64,000 nt of DNA from Stenotrophomonas hibiscicola ATCC 19867 (GCF_000382065.1 NZ_KB907502.1:337698-401697), one strand, 5' to 3'. Positions 8,635-16,987 are shown, numbered from the stretch's first letter. The notes: generated by a model from the letters alone, not told the origin. Numbers and translations: made by a program.

Positions 8635-9405
8635 TCACTTCGGAGCGAGGCGGGTAGCGCCGTCCAGGCGGATGGTCTCGCCGTTGAGGTAGGTGTTGCC
8701 GAGAATGAAGCCGACCAGACTGGCGAAGTCTTCCGGCTTGCCCAGGCGCGACGGGAACGGGATCGAGGCGGCCAGCGACTGCTGCACGGCTTCGGGCATG
8801 CCATCGACCATCGGCGTCCAGAACACGCCAGGAGCAATCGTATTGACGCGGATGCCGAAGCGCGACAGTTCGCGCGCCATCGGCAGCGTCATCGACACCA
8901 CGCCGCCCTTGCTGGCCGCATACGCGGCCTGGCCGATCTGTCCTTCATAGGCAGCGATGCTGGCGGTGTTGATGATCACGCCGCGCTCGCCGTCTTCGCC
9001 GGCGTCGTTGTGCTGCATGCGGTTGGCCGCGGCCTTGGCGACGTTGAAGCTGCCGACCAGGTTGACCATCACCGTGCCCTGGAAGCCGGCCAGCGGCATC
9101 GGGCCTTCCTTGCCGAGCACGCGACCGGCACCGAGGATGCCGGCGCAGTTCATCGCCACGTTCAGGCCGCCGAGGAAATCGTGGGCCTGGTCGATGGCTG
9201 CAGCCACGGCCGCCTCATCGCTGACGTTGACATTGAAATAGCGGGCCTTGTCGGCACCCAGCCCGGCAACGGCAGCTGCACCCTTGTCGTCGTTGAGGTC
9301 GAACAGAGCCACCTTGCCGCCCTGGGCGACGAGGTGCTGGGCCACGGCCAGGCCGAGGCCGGAGACGCCGCCAGTGATCACGGCACGTACGGAAGACAGC
9401 TGCAT
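8635..9405 (-). CDS. SDR-family 3-hydroxyacyl-CoA dehydrogenase type-2-like
   Basis: A 256-residue classical short-chain dehydrogenase. The Rossmann motif is TGGVSGLGLA (residues 11-20), the cofactor acidic residue is in FDLNDD (NAD preference), and NCAGI lies at about 86-90. The catalytic Ser149, Tyr162 and Lys166 are in TASIAAYEGQIGQAAYAASK. The sequence pattern (GILGAGRVLGKEGPM, VFWTPMVDGMPE, LDGATRLAPK) is that of the HSD17B10-like branch, which oxidises 2-methyl-3-hydroxybutyryl-CoA in isoleucine breakdown and other 3-hydroxyacyl-CoAs. It sits 101 bases downstream of the HMG-CoA lyase gene on the same strand, so a role in branched-chain amino acid or acyl-CoA catabolism is likely. The exact substrate is inferred. 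Confidence 0.88.
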   Translation of the reverse strand: MQLSSVRAVITGGVSGLGLAVAQHLVAQGGKVALFDLNDDKGAAAVAGLGADKARYFNVNVSDEAAVAAAIDQAHDFLGGLNVAMNCAGILGAGRVLGKEGPMPLAGFQGTVMVNLVGSFNVAKAAANRMQHNDAGEDGERGVIINTASIAAYEGQIGQAAYAASKGGVVSMTLPMARELSRFGIRVNTIAPGVFWTPMVDGMPEAVQQSLAASIPFPSRLGKPEDFASLVGFILGNTYLNGETIRLDGATRLAPK

Positions 9406-9506
9406 TGCACGGTCCTGCAGGTTCGAGAACCGCCGATTCTAACGGAAGCGGCGACCGTCGCCGTTGTGCGCTGCGCCGCCCGAGCGGGAGCGGCGCAGCG
9501 GGGTGC

Positions 9507-10403
9507 TCAGCCGGTCGCTGCGAGCGCCTGGCCGGTGCGGCTGGCGGTGGCGCGGCCGAGCAGGCCGGCCAGCCAGCGGCCGGTCTCGGCCAGTGCCGGC
9601 AGGTCCACGCCGCTCTCCAGGCCCAGGCCCCGCAGCAGGTAGACCACGTCTTCGCTGGCGACGTTGCCGCTGGCACCCTTGGCATACGGGCAGCCACCGG
9701 CCCCGGAGACGGCACTGTCGACCACGCGCACGCCTTCTTCCAGGCAGGAGGCGATGTTGGCGATGGCCTGGCCGTACGTGTCGTGGAAGTGCACGGCCAA
9801 TGCTTCCATCGGAATCTCGGCCGCCACCGCCTGCAGCATCGCCCGTGCCTTGCGCGGGGTGCCGACGCCAATGGTGTCGCCCAGCGAGATTTCGTAACAG
9901 CCCATCTGGTGCAGCGCGCGCGCCACGCGCACCACGTCGGCCAGCGGCACCTCGCCCTGGTAGGGGCAACCGAGCACGGTGGAGACGTAGCCACGCACGC
10001 GCACGCCATCGGCGGCGGCGCGGCGGAGGATCGGCTCGAACCGGGCCAGCGACTCGTCGATGCCGGCATTGGTGTTGGTTCGGTTGAACGCCTCGGACGC
10101 GGCAGTGAACACCGCCACTTCCTCCACGCCCACCGCGCGGGCGCGGTCGTAGCCCTGTTCGTTCGGCACCAGTACCGGGTAGTGGATGCCCGGGCGGCGC
10201 TGGATGCCGGCGTAGACTTCGGCGGCATCGGCCAGCTGCGGAATCCACTTCGGGCTGACGAAACTGGTCGCCTCGATGCTGCGCAGGCCGGTGGCCGACA
10301 GGCGGTTGATCAGTTCGATCTTGTCGGCGGTGGACACCGACTGCTTTTCGTTCTGCAGGCCGTCACGCGGGCCGACCTCGACGATGCGGACGTAGTCGCT
10401 CAT
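9507..10403 (-). CDS. mvaB: Hydroxymethylglutaryl-CoA lyase
   Basis: A 298-residue TIM-barrel lyase that splits HMG-CoA into acetyl-CoA and acetoacetate, the last step of leucine degradation. Diagnostic stretches are VRIVEVGPRDGLQNEK (metal Asp), ATSFVSPKWIPQLAD, ISLGDTIGVGTP, the metal-binding HFHDTYGQ and the catalytic-Cys loop SGAGGCPYAKGASGN. I chose the ATG at 10403 because it precedes MSDYVRIVEVG and overlaps the stop of the upstream VOC gene by four bases (ATGA); the longer frame only adds low-complexity Arg/Pro sequence. The coupling to the VOC gene and, two bases further upstream, an enoyl-CoA hydratase gene marks a catabolic operon. Confidence 0.95.
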   Translation of the reverse strand: MSDYVRIVEVGPRDGLQNEKQSVSTADKIELINRLSATGLRSIEATSFVSPKWIPQLADAAEVYAGIQRRPGIHYPVLVPNEQGYDRARAVGVEEVAVFTAASEAFNRTNTNAGIDESLARFEPILRRAAADGVRVRGYVSTVLGCPYQGEVPLADVVRVARALHQMGCYEISLGDTIGVGTPRKARAMLQAVAAEIPMEALAVHFHDTYGQAIANIASCLEEGVRVVDSAVSGAGGCPYAKGASGNVASEDVVYLLRGLGLESGVDLPALAETGRWLAGLLGRATASRTGQALAATG

Positions 10404-10801
10404 GCAGCCACCTCGCCGACGGGGCGATGGCAGACCGCTTCGATGTTGTTGCCGTCCGGGTCGAGCACGAAGGCGGCGTAGTAATCCGGGTGGTACCACG
10501 GGCGCAGGCCCGGCGCGCCGTTGTCGCGGCCACCGGCGGTGAGGGCGGCGGCGTGGAAGGCGTCCACCTGCGCGCGGCTGGCGCAGGCGAAGGCCACGTG
10601 CACGCCGTGGCTGGCGGTGCCGCCATTGCCGAGCCAGAAGAACGGCTTGCCGTCGCTGCCGAAGCCGACGTGGTCGTGGTCGCCGGTCAGTTCGGCGCTC
10701 ACTTCCATCACCACGCCGATCTGCAGTGGCGCCAGTGCCTGCAGGAAGAAGGCCTTGCTGCGCGCCAGGTCGGCGCTGGTCAAACCAAGATGATCGAGCA
10801 T
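10400..10801 (-). CDS. VOC-family (glyoxalase/bleomycin-resistance fold) protein
   Basis: A 133-residue protein of the vicinal-oxygen-chelate fold with two beta-alpha-beta-beta-beta units: MLDHLGLTSADLARSKAFF supplies the first metal-type His, and FVLDPDGNNIEAVCHRP supplies the C-terminal Glu. GGRDNGAPGLRPWYHPDYY is typical of a large group annotated as glyoxalase-like. The start at 10801 gives the standard short N-terminus and leaves only two bases after the hydratase stop. It overlaps the HMG-CoA lyase start by four bases, so it is locked into the leucine-type operon. The substrate is unknown; it could be an epimerase- or lyase-type accessory, or simply detoxification. Confidence 0.85.
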   Translation of the reverse strand: MLDHLGLTSADLARSKAFFLQALAPLQIGVVMEVSAELTGDHDHVGFGSDGKPFFWLGNGGTASHGVHVAFACASRAQVDAFHAAALTAGGRDNGAPGLRPWYHPDYYAAFVLDPDGNNIEAVCHRPVGEVAA

Positions 10802-10803
10802 GT

Positions 10804-11592
10804 TCAGGCTTCCGTGACCCAATGGGGGGCGCGCTTGTCTAGGAAGGCGCCCAGGCCCTCCTGGCCCTCGGCGGACACCCGCAGGCGCGCGATCAGGGCG
10901 GCATTATCGCGATCCAGGGTGTCGCGGTCATGGCTGTCCCGGACCTGCCGCACCAGCTGCTTGGCGGTGGACGAGGCGATCGGGCCTGCCTTGTCGAGCA
11001 GGGCCAGCTGGCGTTCCAACGCCTCGTCCAGGCGCTCGGGTTCGACCAGCTGGTGGACCAGGCCGATCCGCAGTGCGGTCTCGGCATCGAAGTGCTCGCC
11101 GGTGGCGAACCATCGACGGGCCTGGCGTGGGCCGATGGCCTCGATCACATAGGGGGAGATCACCGCCGGCAGCAGGCCCAGGCGGCTTTCGGTCAGGCCG
11201 AAGCGGGCCGCGGTGCTGGCGATGGCGATGTCGCAGCAGGCGACCAGGCCGACACCGCCGCCGAAGGCCGCGCCGTGGACCCGTGCCAGGGTCGGCTTGG
11301 GCAGCTCGTCCAGGGTGCGCATCAGCCGGGCCAGGGCCAGCGAGTCCTCGCGGTTATCGGCTTCGCTGGCCGCAGCCATGCCGCGCATCCACTGCATGTC
11401 GGCGCCGGCCGAGAAGGAGGCGCCATGGCCGGCCACCACCACGGCCCGGATCGAATCGTCCCGTCCGGCGGCCTCCAGCGCGGCGGTCAGCCGGGCGATC
11501 AGGCTGGCGTCGAAGGCATTGTGCAGTTCCGGCCGGTTCAGCCAGAGGGTGATGACGGCGCCGCGGCGCTCGATCTGCAAAGCATCGTTCAT
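10804..11592 (-). CDS. liuC: Enoyl-CoA hydratase/isomerase, probable methylglutaconyl-CoA hydratase
   Basis: A 262-residue crotonase-fold enzyme. The oxyanion-hole motifs are HGASFSAGADMQWM and HGAAFGGGVGL, and the catalytic acid region is FGLTESRLGLLPAVISPYV. SAGADMQWMRGMA and the ESRLGLLPA segment are characteristic of LiuC/AUH-type methylglutaconyl-CoA hydratases. It is the first gene of a tight minus-strand set with a VOC gene and HMG-CoA lyase, which catalyses the next reaction in leucine breakdown. The isovaleryl-CoA dehydrogenase and methylcrotonyl-CoA carboxylase genes are not in this window. The enzyme class is sure; the substrate is inferred from context. Confidence 0.88.
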   Translation of the reverse strand: MNDALQIERRGAVITLWLNRPELHNAFDASLIARLTAALEAAGRDDSIRAVVVAGHGASFSAGADMQWMRGMAAASEADNREDSLALARLMRTLDELPKPTLARVHGAAFGGGVGLVACCDIAIASTAARFGLTESRLGLLPAVISPYVIEAIGPRQARRWFATGEHFDAETALRIGLVHQLVEPERLDEALERQLALLDKAGPIASSTAKQLVRQVRDSHDRDTLDRDNAALIARLRVSAEGQEGLGAFLDKRAPHWVTEA

Positions 11593-11671
11593 GGGATTCC
11601 AGGGTCACTCCATACCTGTATGGATCATAGCGGGCCATTGGTCATGGGCCATGACGCGACGCGGGAATGTT

Positions 11672-11690
11672 AGAATCGAGAACCATTTAC
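11672..11690 (+). promoter_or_regulatory. Weak candidate Fur box and promoter before feoA
   Basis: The 119-base gap before feoA contains an AT-richer stretch, TTAGAATCGAGAACCATTTAC. Its right half resembles a Fur half-site (AACCATTTAC against AATCATTATC, 7 of 10), and the left half is poor. TAGAAT at 11671-11676 could serve as a -10. Iron regulation is expected for feo but this site is only suggestive. Confidence 0.3.
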
Positions 11691-11711
11691 ATCCAGCAGA
11701 GAACACGCTAG

Positions 11712-11966
11712 ATGACGCTGTCCGAACTGCCGCTGCACATCTCGGCCGTGGTCGAGTCCGTGCAGGACCTGCACGCCAACGATGCCATCGCCCGTCGCCT
11801 GCGCGAGCTGGGTTTCGTCAATGGCGAGGAAGTGCGCCTGGTGGCCAAAGGTCCGGTGGGGGGCGAGCCGCTGCTGGTGCAGGTCGGGTTCACCCGGTTC
11901 GCGCTGCGGATCAGTGAGGCCAAGCGCGTCGTGGTAGACGCCAACCGCCAGGAGCGACGCGCATGA
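11712..11966 (+). CDS. feoA: Ferrous iron transport protein A
   Basis: An 84-residue SH3-like FeoA protein: MTLSELPLHISAVVESVQ, then IARRLRELGFVNGEEVRLV, the typical LRELGF..G..V core, and RFALRISEAKRVVVD at the end. FeoA is a small cytosolic partner of the FeoB channel. Its last four bases overlap the feoB start (ATGA), which couples translation of the two. Confidence 0.95.
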   Translation: MTLSELPLHISAVVESVQDLHANDAIARRLRELGFVNGEEVRLVAKGPVGGEPLLVQVGFTRFALRISEAKRVVVDANRQERRA

Positions 11967-13828
11967 GCGCTTCCGCTGCCACCGCCCCGCTGCGCATTGC
12001 GCTGGTCGGCAACCCCAACAGCGGCAAGACCGCGCTGTTCAACCAGCTGACCGGCAGTCGGCAGAAGGTCGCCAACTACACCGGCGTCACCGTAGAGCGC
12101 AAGGAGGGCCGCCTGCGTGCGCCGTCCGGCCGTGAATTCGCGGTGCTTGATCTGCCGGGCGCCTACAGCCTGCATCCGGCCAGCCTGGACGAGGCGATCA
12201 CCCGCGACCTGTGCCGGGGCTTCTACCCGGGCGAAGCCGCGCCGGACGTGCTGCTGTGCGTGATCGACGCCACCAACCTGCGCCTGCACCTGCGCTTCGC
12301 GCTGGAGCTGCGTGAGCTGGGCAAGCCGATGGTGGTCGCGCTGAACATGGTCGACGCCGCACAACGCCGCGGCATCCAGGTGGATGTGGCCGCGCTGGAA
12401 CGCGAGCTGGGCGTGCCGGTGGTGGAGACCGTGGCGGTGCGCAAGCAGGGCGCCAAGGCCTTGGTCGAGCGCCTCGATGCGATGGTGCCGCACCTGGATG
12501 CGCCGGTGCCGGGCCCGGAAGGTGGCATCGACTACCACGCCAAGGTGCGCGAGATCCTTTCGGTCGCCGTGCGCATGCCGGCGCGAACCGCGAAGATCGA
12601 CGACGCGCTGGACCGCTGGCTGCTGCACCCGGTGTTCGGGCTGATCAGCCTTGCGGTGGTGATGTTCCTGATCTTCCAGGCGGTGTATGCCTGGGCGACG
12701 CCGTTGATGGATGGCATCGAGGCTGGCTTCGCCTGGCTCGGTACTCTCGTTGGCAGCGTGTTGCCGGAGGGTCCGCTGGCCAGCCTGCTGACCGACGGCA
12801 TCATCGCCGGTGTCGGTGGCGTGGTCGTGTTCCTGCCGCAGATCCTGATCCTGTTCTTCTTCATCCTGGTGCTGGAGGAATCCGGCTACCTGCCGCGCGC
12901 GGCGTTCCTGCTCGACCGCATGATGGCCGCTGCCGGCCTGTCTGGCCGCTCGTTCATCCCGCTGCTGTCCAGCTTCGCCTGCGCGGTGCCGGGCATCATG
13001 TCCACGCGCAGCATCCAGGACCCGCGTGACCGCCTGGCCACCATCCTGGTCGCACCGCTGATGACCTGTTCGGCGCGCCTGCCGGTGTACGCGCTGCTGA
13101 TCGGTGCGTTCATTCCGCAGAAGACCGTGTGGGGCGTGTTCAACCAGCAGGGCCTGGTGCTGTTCGGCCTGTACGTCGCCGGCATCCTCAGTGCGCTGGC
13201 GATGTCGTGGATCATGAAGAAGTGGCGCCGCGACAAGAGCGAGCATCCGCTGATGCTGGAGCTTCCGTCGTACCGGCTGCCGCATGCGCGCGACCTGGCG
13301 GTGGGGCTGTACGAGCGCGGCATGATCTTCCTCAAGCGCGTCGGCGGCATCATCCTGGCGCTGACCATCCTGCTGTGGGTGCTGCTGTCGTTCCCAGCGG
13401 CGCCGGCGGGCGCCACGATGCCGGCCATCGACTATAGCTACGCCGGCCAGATCGGCCATGCGATGGCGGTGTTCTTCGCACCGCTGGGCTTCAACTGGCA
13501 GATCTGCATCGCGCTGATCCCGGGCCTGGCCGCGCGTGAGGTGGCGGTGTCGTCGCTGGCGACGGTGTATGCGCTGTCGGCGGCGGATGACGATGCGGCC
13601 AGCCAGGCACTGACCCCGTTGATCAGCGATGGCTGGTCGCTGGCCACGGCCCTGTCGCTGCTGGTCTGGTACATCTACGCACCGATGTGCATCTCGACGC
13701 TGGCCACCATCAAGCGCGAGACCAACTCGTGGAAGCAGATGGGCTTTGCCGCGTTCTACCTGTTCGCCGCAGCTTACGTGGCGGCGCTGATCACCTACCA
13801 GGTGACCAAGGCGCTGGGAGGTGGCTGA
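11963..13828 (+). CDS. feoB: Ferrous iron transporter B, GTPase-coupled membrane protein
   Basis: A 621-residue FeoB. The N-terminal G domain has G1 GNPNSGKT (residues 16-23), the switch segment KVANYTGVTVERKEG, G3 DLPG (63-66) and G4 NMVD near 128; a helical linker domain follows. From about residue 215 come the membrane helices with the two Gate motifs, including LSSFACAVPGIMSTRSI and LMTCSARLPVYALLI, whose conserved Cys residues are thought to form the iron path. It is shorter than the roughly 770-residue E. coli protein, which is usual for this group. It lies between feoA (4-base overlap) and a Cys-rich small protein (TGATG overlap), so the three form one operon for Fe(II) uptake across the inner membrane. 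Confidence 0.95.
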   Translation: MSASAATAPLRIALVGNPNSGKTALFNQLTGSRQKVANYTGVTVERKEGRLRAPSGREFAVLDLPGAYSLHPASLDEAITRDLCRGFYPGEAAPDVLLCVIDATNLRLHLRFALELRELGKPMVVALNMVDAAQRRGIQVDVAALERELGVPVVETVAVRKQGAKALVERLDAMVPHLDAPVPGPEGGIDYHAKVREILSVAVRMPARTAKIDDALDRWLLHPVFGLISLAVVMFLIFQAVYAWATPLMDGIEAGFAWLGTLVGSVLPEGPLASLLTDGIIAGVGGVVVFLPQILILFFFILVLEESGYLPRAAFLLDRMMAAAGLSGRSFIPLLSSFACAVPGIMSTRSIQDPRDRLATILVAPLMTCSARLPVYALLIGAFIPQKTVWGVFNQQGLVLFGLYVAGILSALAMSWIMKKWRRDKSEHPLMLELPSYRLPHARDLAVGLYERGMIFLKRVGGIILALTILLWVLLSFPAAPAGATMPAIDYSYAGQIGHAMAVFFAPLGFNWQICIALIPGLAAREVAVSSLATVYALSAADDDAASQALTPLISDGWSLATALSLLVWYIYAPMCISTLATIKRETNSWKQMGFAAFYLFAAAYVAALITYQVTKALGGG

Positions 13829-14076
13829 TGGATACCGGGCTGCTGATCCAGTACCTGATCATCGCGGTGGCCGTGCTGGTCAGCGCCTGGGTGGTGCTGA
13901 AGAAGCAGTTCCCCGGCACGGTGCGCACGCTGCGCGGTGCCTTGGCGCTGGCTCTGCTGAAGCCGGGCCGCGCGGCCTGGGCGCAGGCGCTGGGGCGGAA
14001 GATCGCGCCGCCTGCCAGCGGAGGTGGCGGTGCCTGTGGCGGTTGCGACAGTTGCGGGCCGACCAACAAGAAGTAG
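13828..14076 (+). CDS. FeoB-associated Cys-rich membrane protein (DUF6587-like)
   Basis: An 82-residue protein that starts at the ATG sharing one base with the feoB stop. One N-terminal membrane helix (MDTGLLIQYLIIAVAVLVSAW) is followed by a basic amphipathic middle and a Gly/Cys tail, GGGGACGGCDSCGP, with a CxxCxxC pattern that could bind Fe(II) or a cluster. Small Cys-rich proteins at the end of feo operons are a known group of unsettled function, sometimes standing where FeoC would be. The stop codon is embedded in a GTAG hairpin repeat, which may end the transcript. Confidence 0.85.
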   Translation: MDTGLLIQYLIIAVAVLVSAWVVLKKQFPGTVRTLRGALALALLKPGRAAWAQALGRKIAPPASGGGGACGGCDSCGPTNKK

Positions 14077-14095
14077 CGTCGAGCCATGCTCGACG
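14073..14095 (+). repeat. SMAG-type REP hairpin (monomer)
   Basis: GTAG is followed by CGTCGAGC, a CAT loop and GCTCGACG. This is the Stenotrophomonas REP form: a GTAG head and a GC stem. It overlaps the stop codon of the small feo-operon gene and could protect or end that mRNA. Confidence 0.85.
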
Positions 14096-14163
14096 GCGGC
14101 TGTGCGGCGGGTGCGAACTTTCGGCCTGTGGGTGCGAACCTTGGTTTGCACGCTTTCCGGGGT

Positions 14164-14625
14164 TCAGACCTCTTTGCGGATGATCGCGCGAAAGCGTCCC
14201 TCCTGCTGCATCCGCCGTACCGAGGCGCGATTTCCATGGGTCGCTGCGAAGCCCGCCACGTCGGCAAGGGCATTGAGCAGCAGGCGCTTCATCGCGTTGC
14301 GATCGCCAGCATCGAGCAGGTCATGAAGATCCTGCTGGGTGAAAGCCCGGCGCAGGCCTGGCGTCTCTTCGATACGCCAGTCGACATGCGGCGTGGGGAT
14401 GCTGGAGCGGTACCTGAAAGCCGTTTCAAGATCGTCGGGCGTGAGGGGGTGCACGAGCAACTCTGGAAAGTAGAGTCCGGCATTCACATAGAAACCGCGG
14501 CTTTCGCTGGCGCGTTGGTGATTCACGACAAGCAGGGCGTCATCCAGCAAGCGGTAGCGGGTGGTCGTGGTCCCGGCATAGCCGGTCTTCCTGGCGCACT
14601 TGCTGAAGACGGTCGCGGATTTCAT
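14164..14625 (-). CDS. DUF4304-like hypothetical protein
   Basis: A 153-residue soluble protein. I set the start at the ATG at 14625 (MKSATVFSKCARKTGYAG). The N-terminal half matches the DUF4304 pattern: a helix, then TTTRYRLLDDALLVVNHQRASESRGFYVNAGLYFPEL, as in proteins with a 'vvn.Q.S...yyiN.G' core. No catalytic residues stand out. It lies alone, convergent with the feo operon and divergent from dapB, with a 217-base gap to dapB in which I see no other gene. Members of this family are uncharacterised and some accompany polymorphic-toxin immunity genes; nothing nearby supports that here. Confidence 0.7.
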   Translation of the reverse strand: MKSATVFSKCARKTGYAGTTTTRYRLLDDALLVVNHQRASESRGFYVNAGLYFPELLVHPLTPDDLETAFRYRSSIPTPHVDWRIEETPGLRRAFTQQDLHDLLDAGDRNAMKRLLLNALADVAGFAATHGNRASVRRMQQEGRFRAIIRKEV

Positions 14626-14842
14626 GGGCGTTGCCTGGGCCGGAAGAGGGGACCACAGCCTTGAGTGGCCGCGTTTCTGCGTCCAGTGGTAAACGCGACA
14701 TCTACGGTGTCGCATGCGCTCCGCCTGGTGCAGTCAAGAGAGGCGTACCCAGGGAGGAACGAGCATCCATTGCGCGGAAGGTCACCCAGCGTCGCAGTGA
14801 CGGCGCTTGCCGGAGCAGGCGTGCTGCCGCTAGCCTGCAGGC

Positions 14843-15571
14843 ATGAACCAGACTCCCCTGCGATTGCTCATTCACGGCGCCTCCGGGCGCATGGGCCAGG
14901 CCCTGCTGCGGCTGGCCGCCGAACATCCCGAAACCCTTCAGATCGTGGCCGCAGTGGCCGGCCGTGCGCCGGCGCAGCGCGTGGTCGACGGCGTGCCGTT
15001 CTTCGGTGCCAGCGAACTGCCCGGCGCGCCGGTGTTCGACGTGGCGATCGACTTCAGCCTGCCGGAGGGTTTCGACCCGATGCTGGCGTTGTGCGTGGAA
15101 CGCGGCGCGGGGCTGGTGTCGGGTACCACCGGCATCTCCGGCACGCAGCGGCAGGCGCTGGATGCAGCAGCGGCGAAGATCCCGTTGGTCTGGGCGTCGA
15201 ACTTCAGCCTGGGCGTGGCGGTGCTGGACGAGCTGGTGGAGCGCGCCGCGCAGGCGCTGGCCGGCTGGGACTGCGATATCGTCGAATCGCACCACACGCA
15301 GAAGAAGGACGCACCGTCAGGCACCGCGCTAACCCTGGGCGCGGCCGCGCAGCGCGGCGGAGCGGAGCCGCACTACGCGAGCCTGCGTGCTGGCGACATC
15401 GTAGGTGAGCATCTGGTGCAGTTCACCGGGCTGGGCGAGCGCATCGAGCTGGTGCACCGGGCCACCAACCGCGACATCTTCGCCCGCGGCGCGCTGTTCG
15501 CCGCCCGCCAGCTGCAGGGCCGGGCTCCGGGCAGCTACCGGGTGCGGGATCTACTGGACGGGCCGCGTTAA
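14843..15571 (+). CDS. dapB: 4-Hydroxy-tetrahydrodipicolinate reductase
   Basis: A 242-residue DapB, which makes tetrahydrodipicolinate in lysine/diaminopimelate synthesis using NAD(P)H. The nucleotide loop is IHGASGRMGQAL, the middle motif is VSGTTGISGTQR, and the signature ESHHTQKKDAPSGTA holds catalytic His150 and Lys154. The ATG is the first in a frame whose N-terminus fits the family. It begins a run of housekeeping genes (dapB, carA, carB, greA), but a REP pair and a putative carA promoter follow it, so it need not be cotranscribed with carAB. Confidence 0.95.
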   Translation: MNQTPLRLLIHGASGRMGQALLRLAAEHPETLQIVAAVAGRAPAQRVVDGVPFFGASELPGAPVFDVAIDFSLPEGFDPMLALCVERGAGLVSGTTGISGTQRQALDAAAAKIPLVWASNFSLGVAVLDELVERAAQALAGWDCDIVESHHTQKKDAPSGTALTLGAAAQRGGAEPHYASLRAGDIVGEHLVQFTGLGERIELVHRATNRDIFARGALFAARQLQGRAPGSYRVRDLLDGPR

Positions 15572-15574
15572 CCG

Positions 15575-15632
15575 GTAGCGCCGGGCCGTGCCCGGCGTCG
15601 GTGTCGGTTCGCCGGGCATGGCCCGGCGCTAC
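15575..15632. repeat. SMAG-type REP dimer (inverted pair)
   Basis: A GTAG-headed stem (CGCCGGGC..GCCCGGCG) is followed about 20 bases later by its inverse ending in CTAC. The pair can fold as one long stem directly after the dapB stop and may act as a transcript end. Confidence 0.85.
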
Positions 15633-15726
15633 CAGCGGGCGCCGCATACGCCGCCGGATTGAAATGAATGCGCAATCGCCTGTTCATGAAGCGCGATAAC
15701 CGCTGGCGCGAGCGCCCCGGCAGCGC

Positions 15727-15791
15727 TACAATTCGCACTCGCCGAATCACGAAAGCCGGACCGGTCCCAGACCGTACGTCCGCGCTTTTTT
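15727..15791 (+). promoter_or_regulatory. Candidate carA promoter with a leader hairpin and T-tract (possible attenuator)
   Basis: TACAAT at 15727-15732 could be a -10. About 25 bases on, CGGACCGGTC (15757-15766), a CCA loop and GACCG-TAC-GTCCG (15770-15782) form a bulged stem followed by CGC and six T (15786-15791), like an intrinsic terminator inside the leader, 69 bases before the carA start. No good -35 is visible. Pyrimidine- or arginine-dependent attenuation is a guess. Confidence 0.4.
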
Positions 15792-15859
15792 GCAACCGGA
15801 TTTCCGTGAAGCGCAGGCGTGACTTCGGCAGCCCCCTCGGTAGCCAAAGTGAGATTCCC

Positions 15860-16987
15860 GTGACCCAAGCCGCAATCCTCGTCCTCGAAGACGGCACCGT
15901 ATTCGAGGGCGAATCCGTAGGCGCGCCCGGCCTGTCCGTCGGTGAAGTGGTGTTCAACACCGCCATGACCGGCTATCAGGAAGTATTGACCGACCCGTCC
16001 TACGCCCGGCAGATGGTCACGTTGACCTATCCGCATATCGGCAACACCGGCATGACCGACCAGGACGATGAAGCGTCCAAGGTATGGTCGGCCGGTCTGA
16101 TCGTGCGCGACGTCCCGCGCCGTCCCAGCAACTGGCGCAGCCAGCTGTCGCTGCAGGACTGGCTGATCCAGCGGGGCGTCGTCGCCATCGCCGGCATCGA
16201 CACCCGCAAGCTGACCCGCATCCTGCGCGAGAAGGGCGCGCAGAATGGTGCGCTGATGGCCGGCGACATCGACGTGGAAAAGGCACTGGAAGCCGCCCGC
16301 AAGTTCCCGGGCCTGAAGGGCATGGATCTGGCCAAGGTCGTCACTACCGAGAAGACCTACACCTGGACCGAGGGCCAGCTGGACCTGGATGCCAATGCTT
16401 TCGTCAGCGTGCCGGCCCGGTTCAAGGTCGTGGCCTACGACTTCGGCGTGAAGACCAACATCCTGCGCATGCTGGCCGAGCGCGGCTGCGAAGTGACCGT
16501 GGTGCCGGCGCAGACCCCGGCCGCCGAAGTGCTGGCACTGAAGCCGGACGGCGTGTTCCTGTCCAATGGCCCGGGCGACCCGGAACCGTGCGACTACGCC
16601 ATCGACGCGATCAAGGCCTTCATCGACGTGAAGATCCCGACCTTCGGCATCTGCCTGGGCCACCAGCTGCTCGGCCTGGCCTCTGGCGCGCAGACCATGA
16701 AGATGGGCCATGGCCACCACGGTGCCAACCACCCGGTGCAGGACCTGGACAGTGGCCGGGTGATGATCACCTCGCAGAACCACGGTTTTGCGATCGATGA
16801 AGCAACCCTGCCGCCGACCCTGCGCGTGACCCACCGTTCGCTGTTCGACGGCACCAACCAGGGCGTGGCCCGCACCGACGTGCCGGCGTTCTCGTTCCAG
16901 GGCCATCCGGAAGCATCCCCGGGCCCGCACGATGTCGGTCCGCTGTTCGACCGCTTCGTGGCGCTGATGGAGCAGGCCAAGGCGTGA
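15860..16987 (+). CDS. carA: Carbamoyl-phosphate synthase small (glutaminase) subunit
   Basis: A 375-residue glutamine amidotransferase subunit. The class I GATase domain has Cys265 in [13 protein letters not shown] and His349/Glu351 in [10 protein letters not shown]; the N-terminal domain has GTVFEGES and [16 protein letters not shown]. It supplies ammonia to CarB for arginine and pyrimidine synthesis. I chose the GTG at 15860 because [12 protein letters not shown] aligns with the usual N-terminus and length; the longer frame upstream would add an Arg-rich stretch that runs through the putative leader hairpin. carB follows after a 148-base gap in which I see no gene. Confidence 0.95.
   Translation: MTQAAILVLEDGTVFEGESVGAPGLSVGEVVFNTAMTGYQEVLTDPSYARQMVTLTYPHIGNTGMTDQDDEASKVWSAGLIVRDVPRRPSNWRSQLSLQDWLIQRGVVAIAGIDTRKLTRILREKGAQNGALMAGDIDVEKALEAARKFPGLKGMDLAKVVTTEKTYTWTEGQLDLDANAFVSVPARFKVVAYDFGVKTNILRMLAERGCEVTVVPAQTPAAEVLALKPDGVFLSNGPGDPEPCDYAIDAIKAFIDVKIPTFGICLGHQLLGLASGAQTMKMGHGHHGANHPVQDLDSGRVMITSQNHGFAIDEATLPPTLRVTHRSLFDGTNQGVARTDVPAFSFQGHPEASPGPHDVGPLFDRFVALMEQAKA

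Noticed and set aside
11708..13459. Minus-strand frame opposite feoA-feoB
   Set aside because: No motif, composition typical of an antisense shadow, and feoAB is a clear operon.
14086..14664. Plus-strand frame opposite the DUF4304-like gene
   Set aside because: Its translation has no recognisable pattern, while the minus-strand frame has a family-like core; the minus-strand gene was kept.
15668..15859. N-terminal extension of CarA by 64 residues
   Set aside because: It is Arg-rich, unlike the family, and would be translated through the leader hairpin; the GTG at 15860 gives the normal length.
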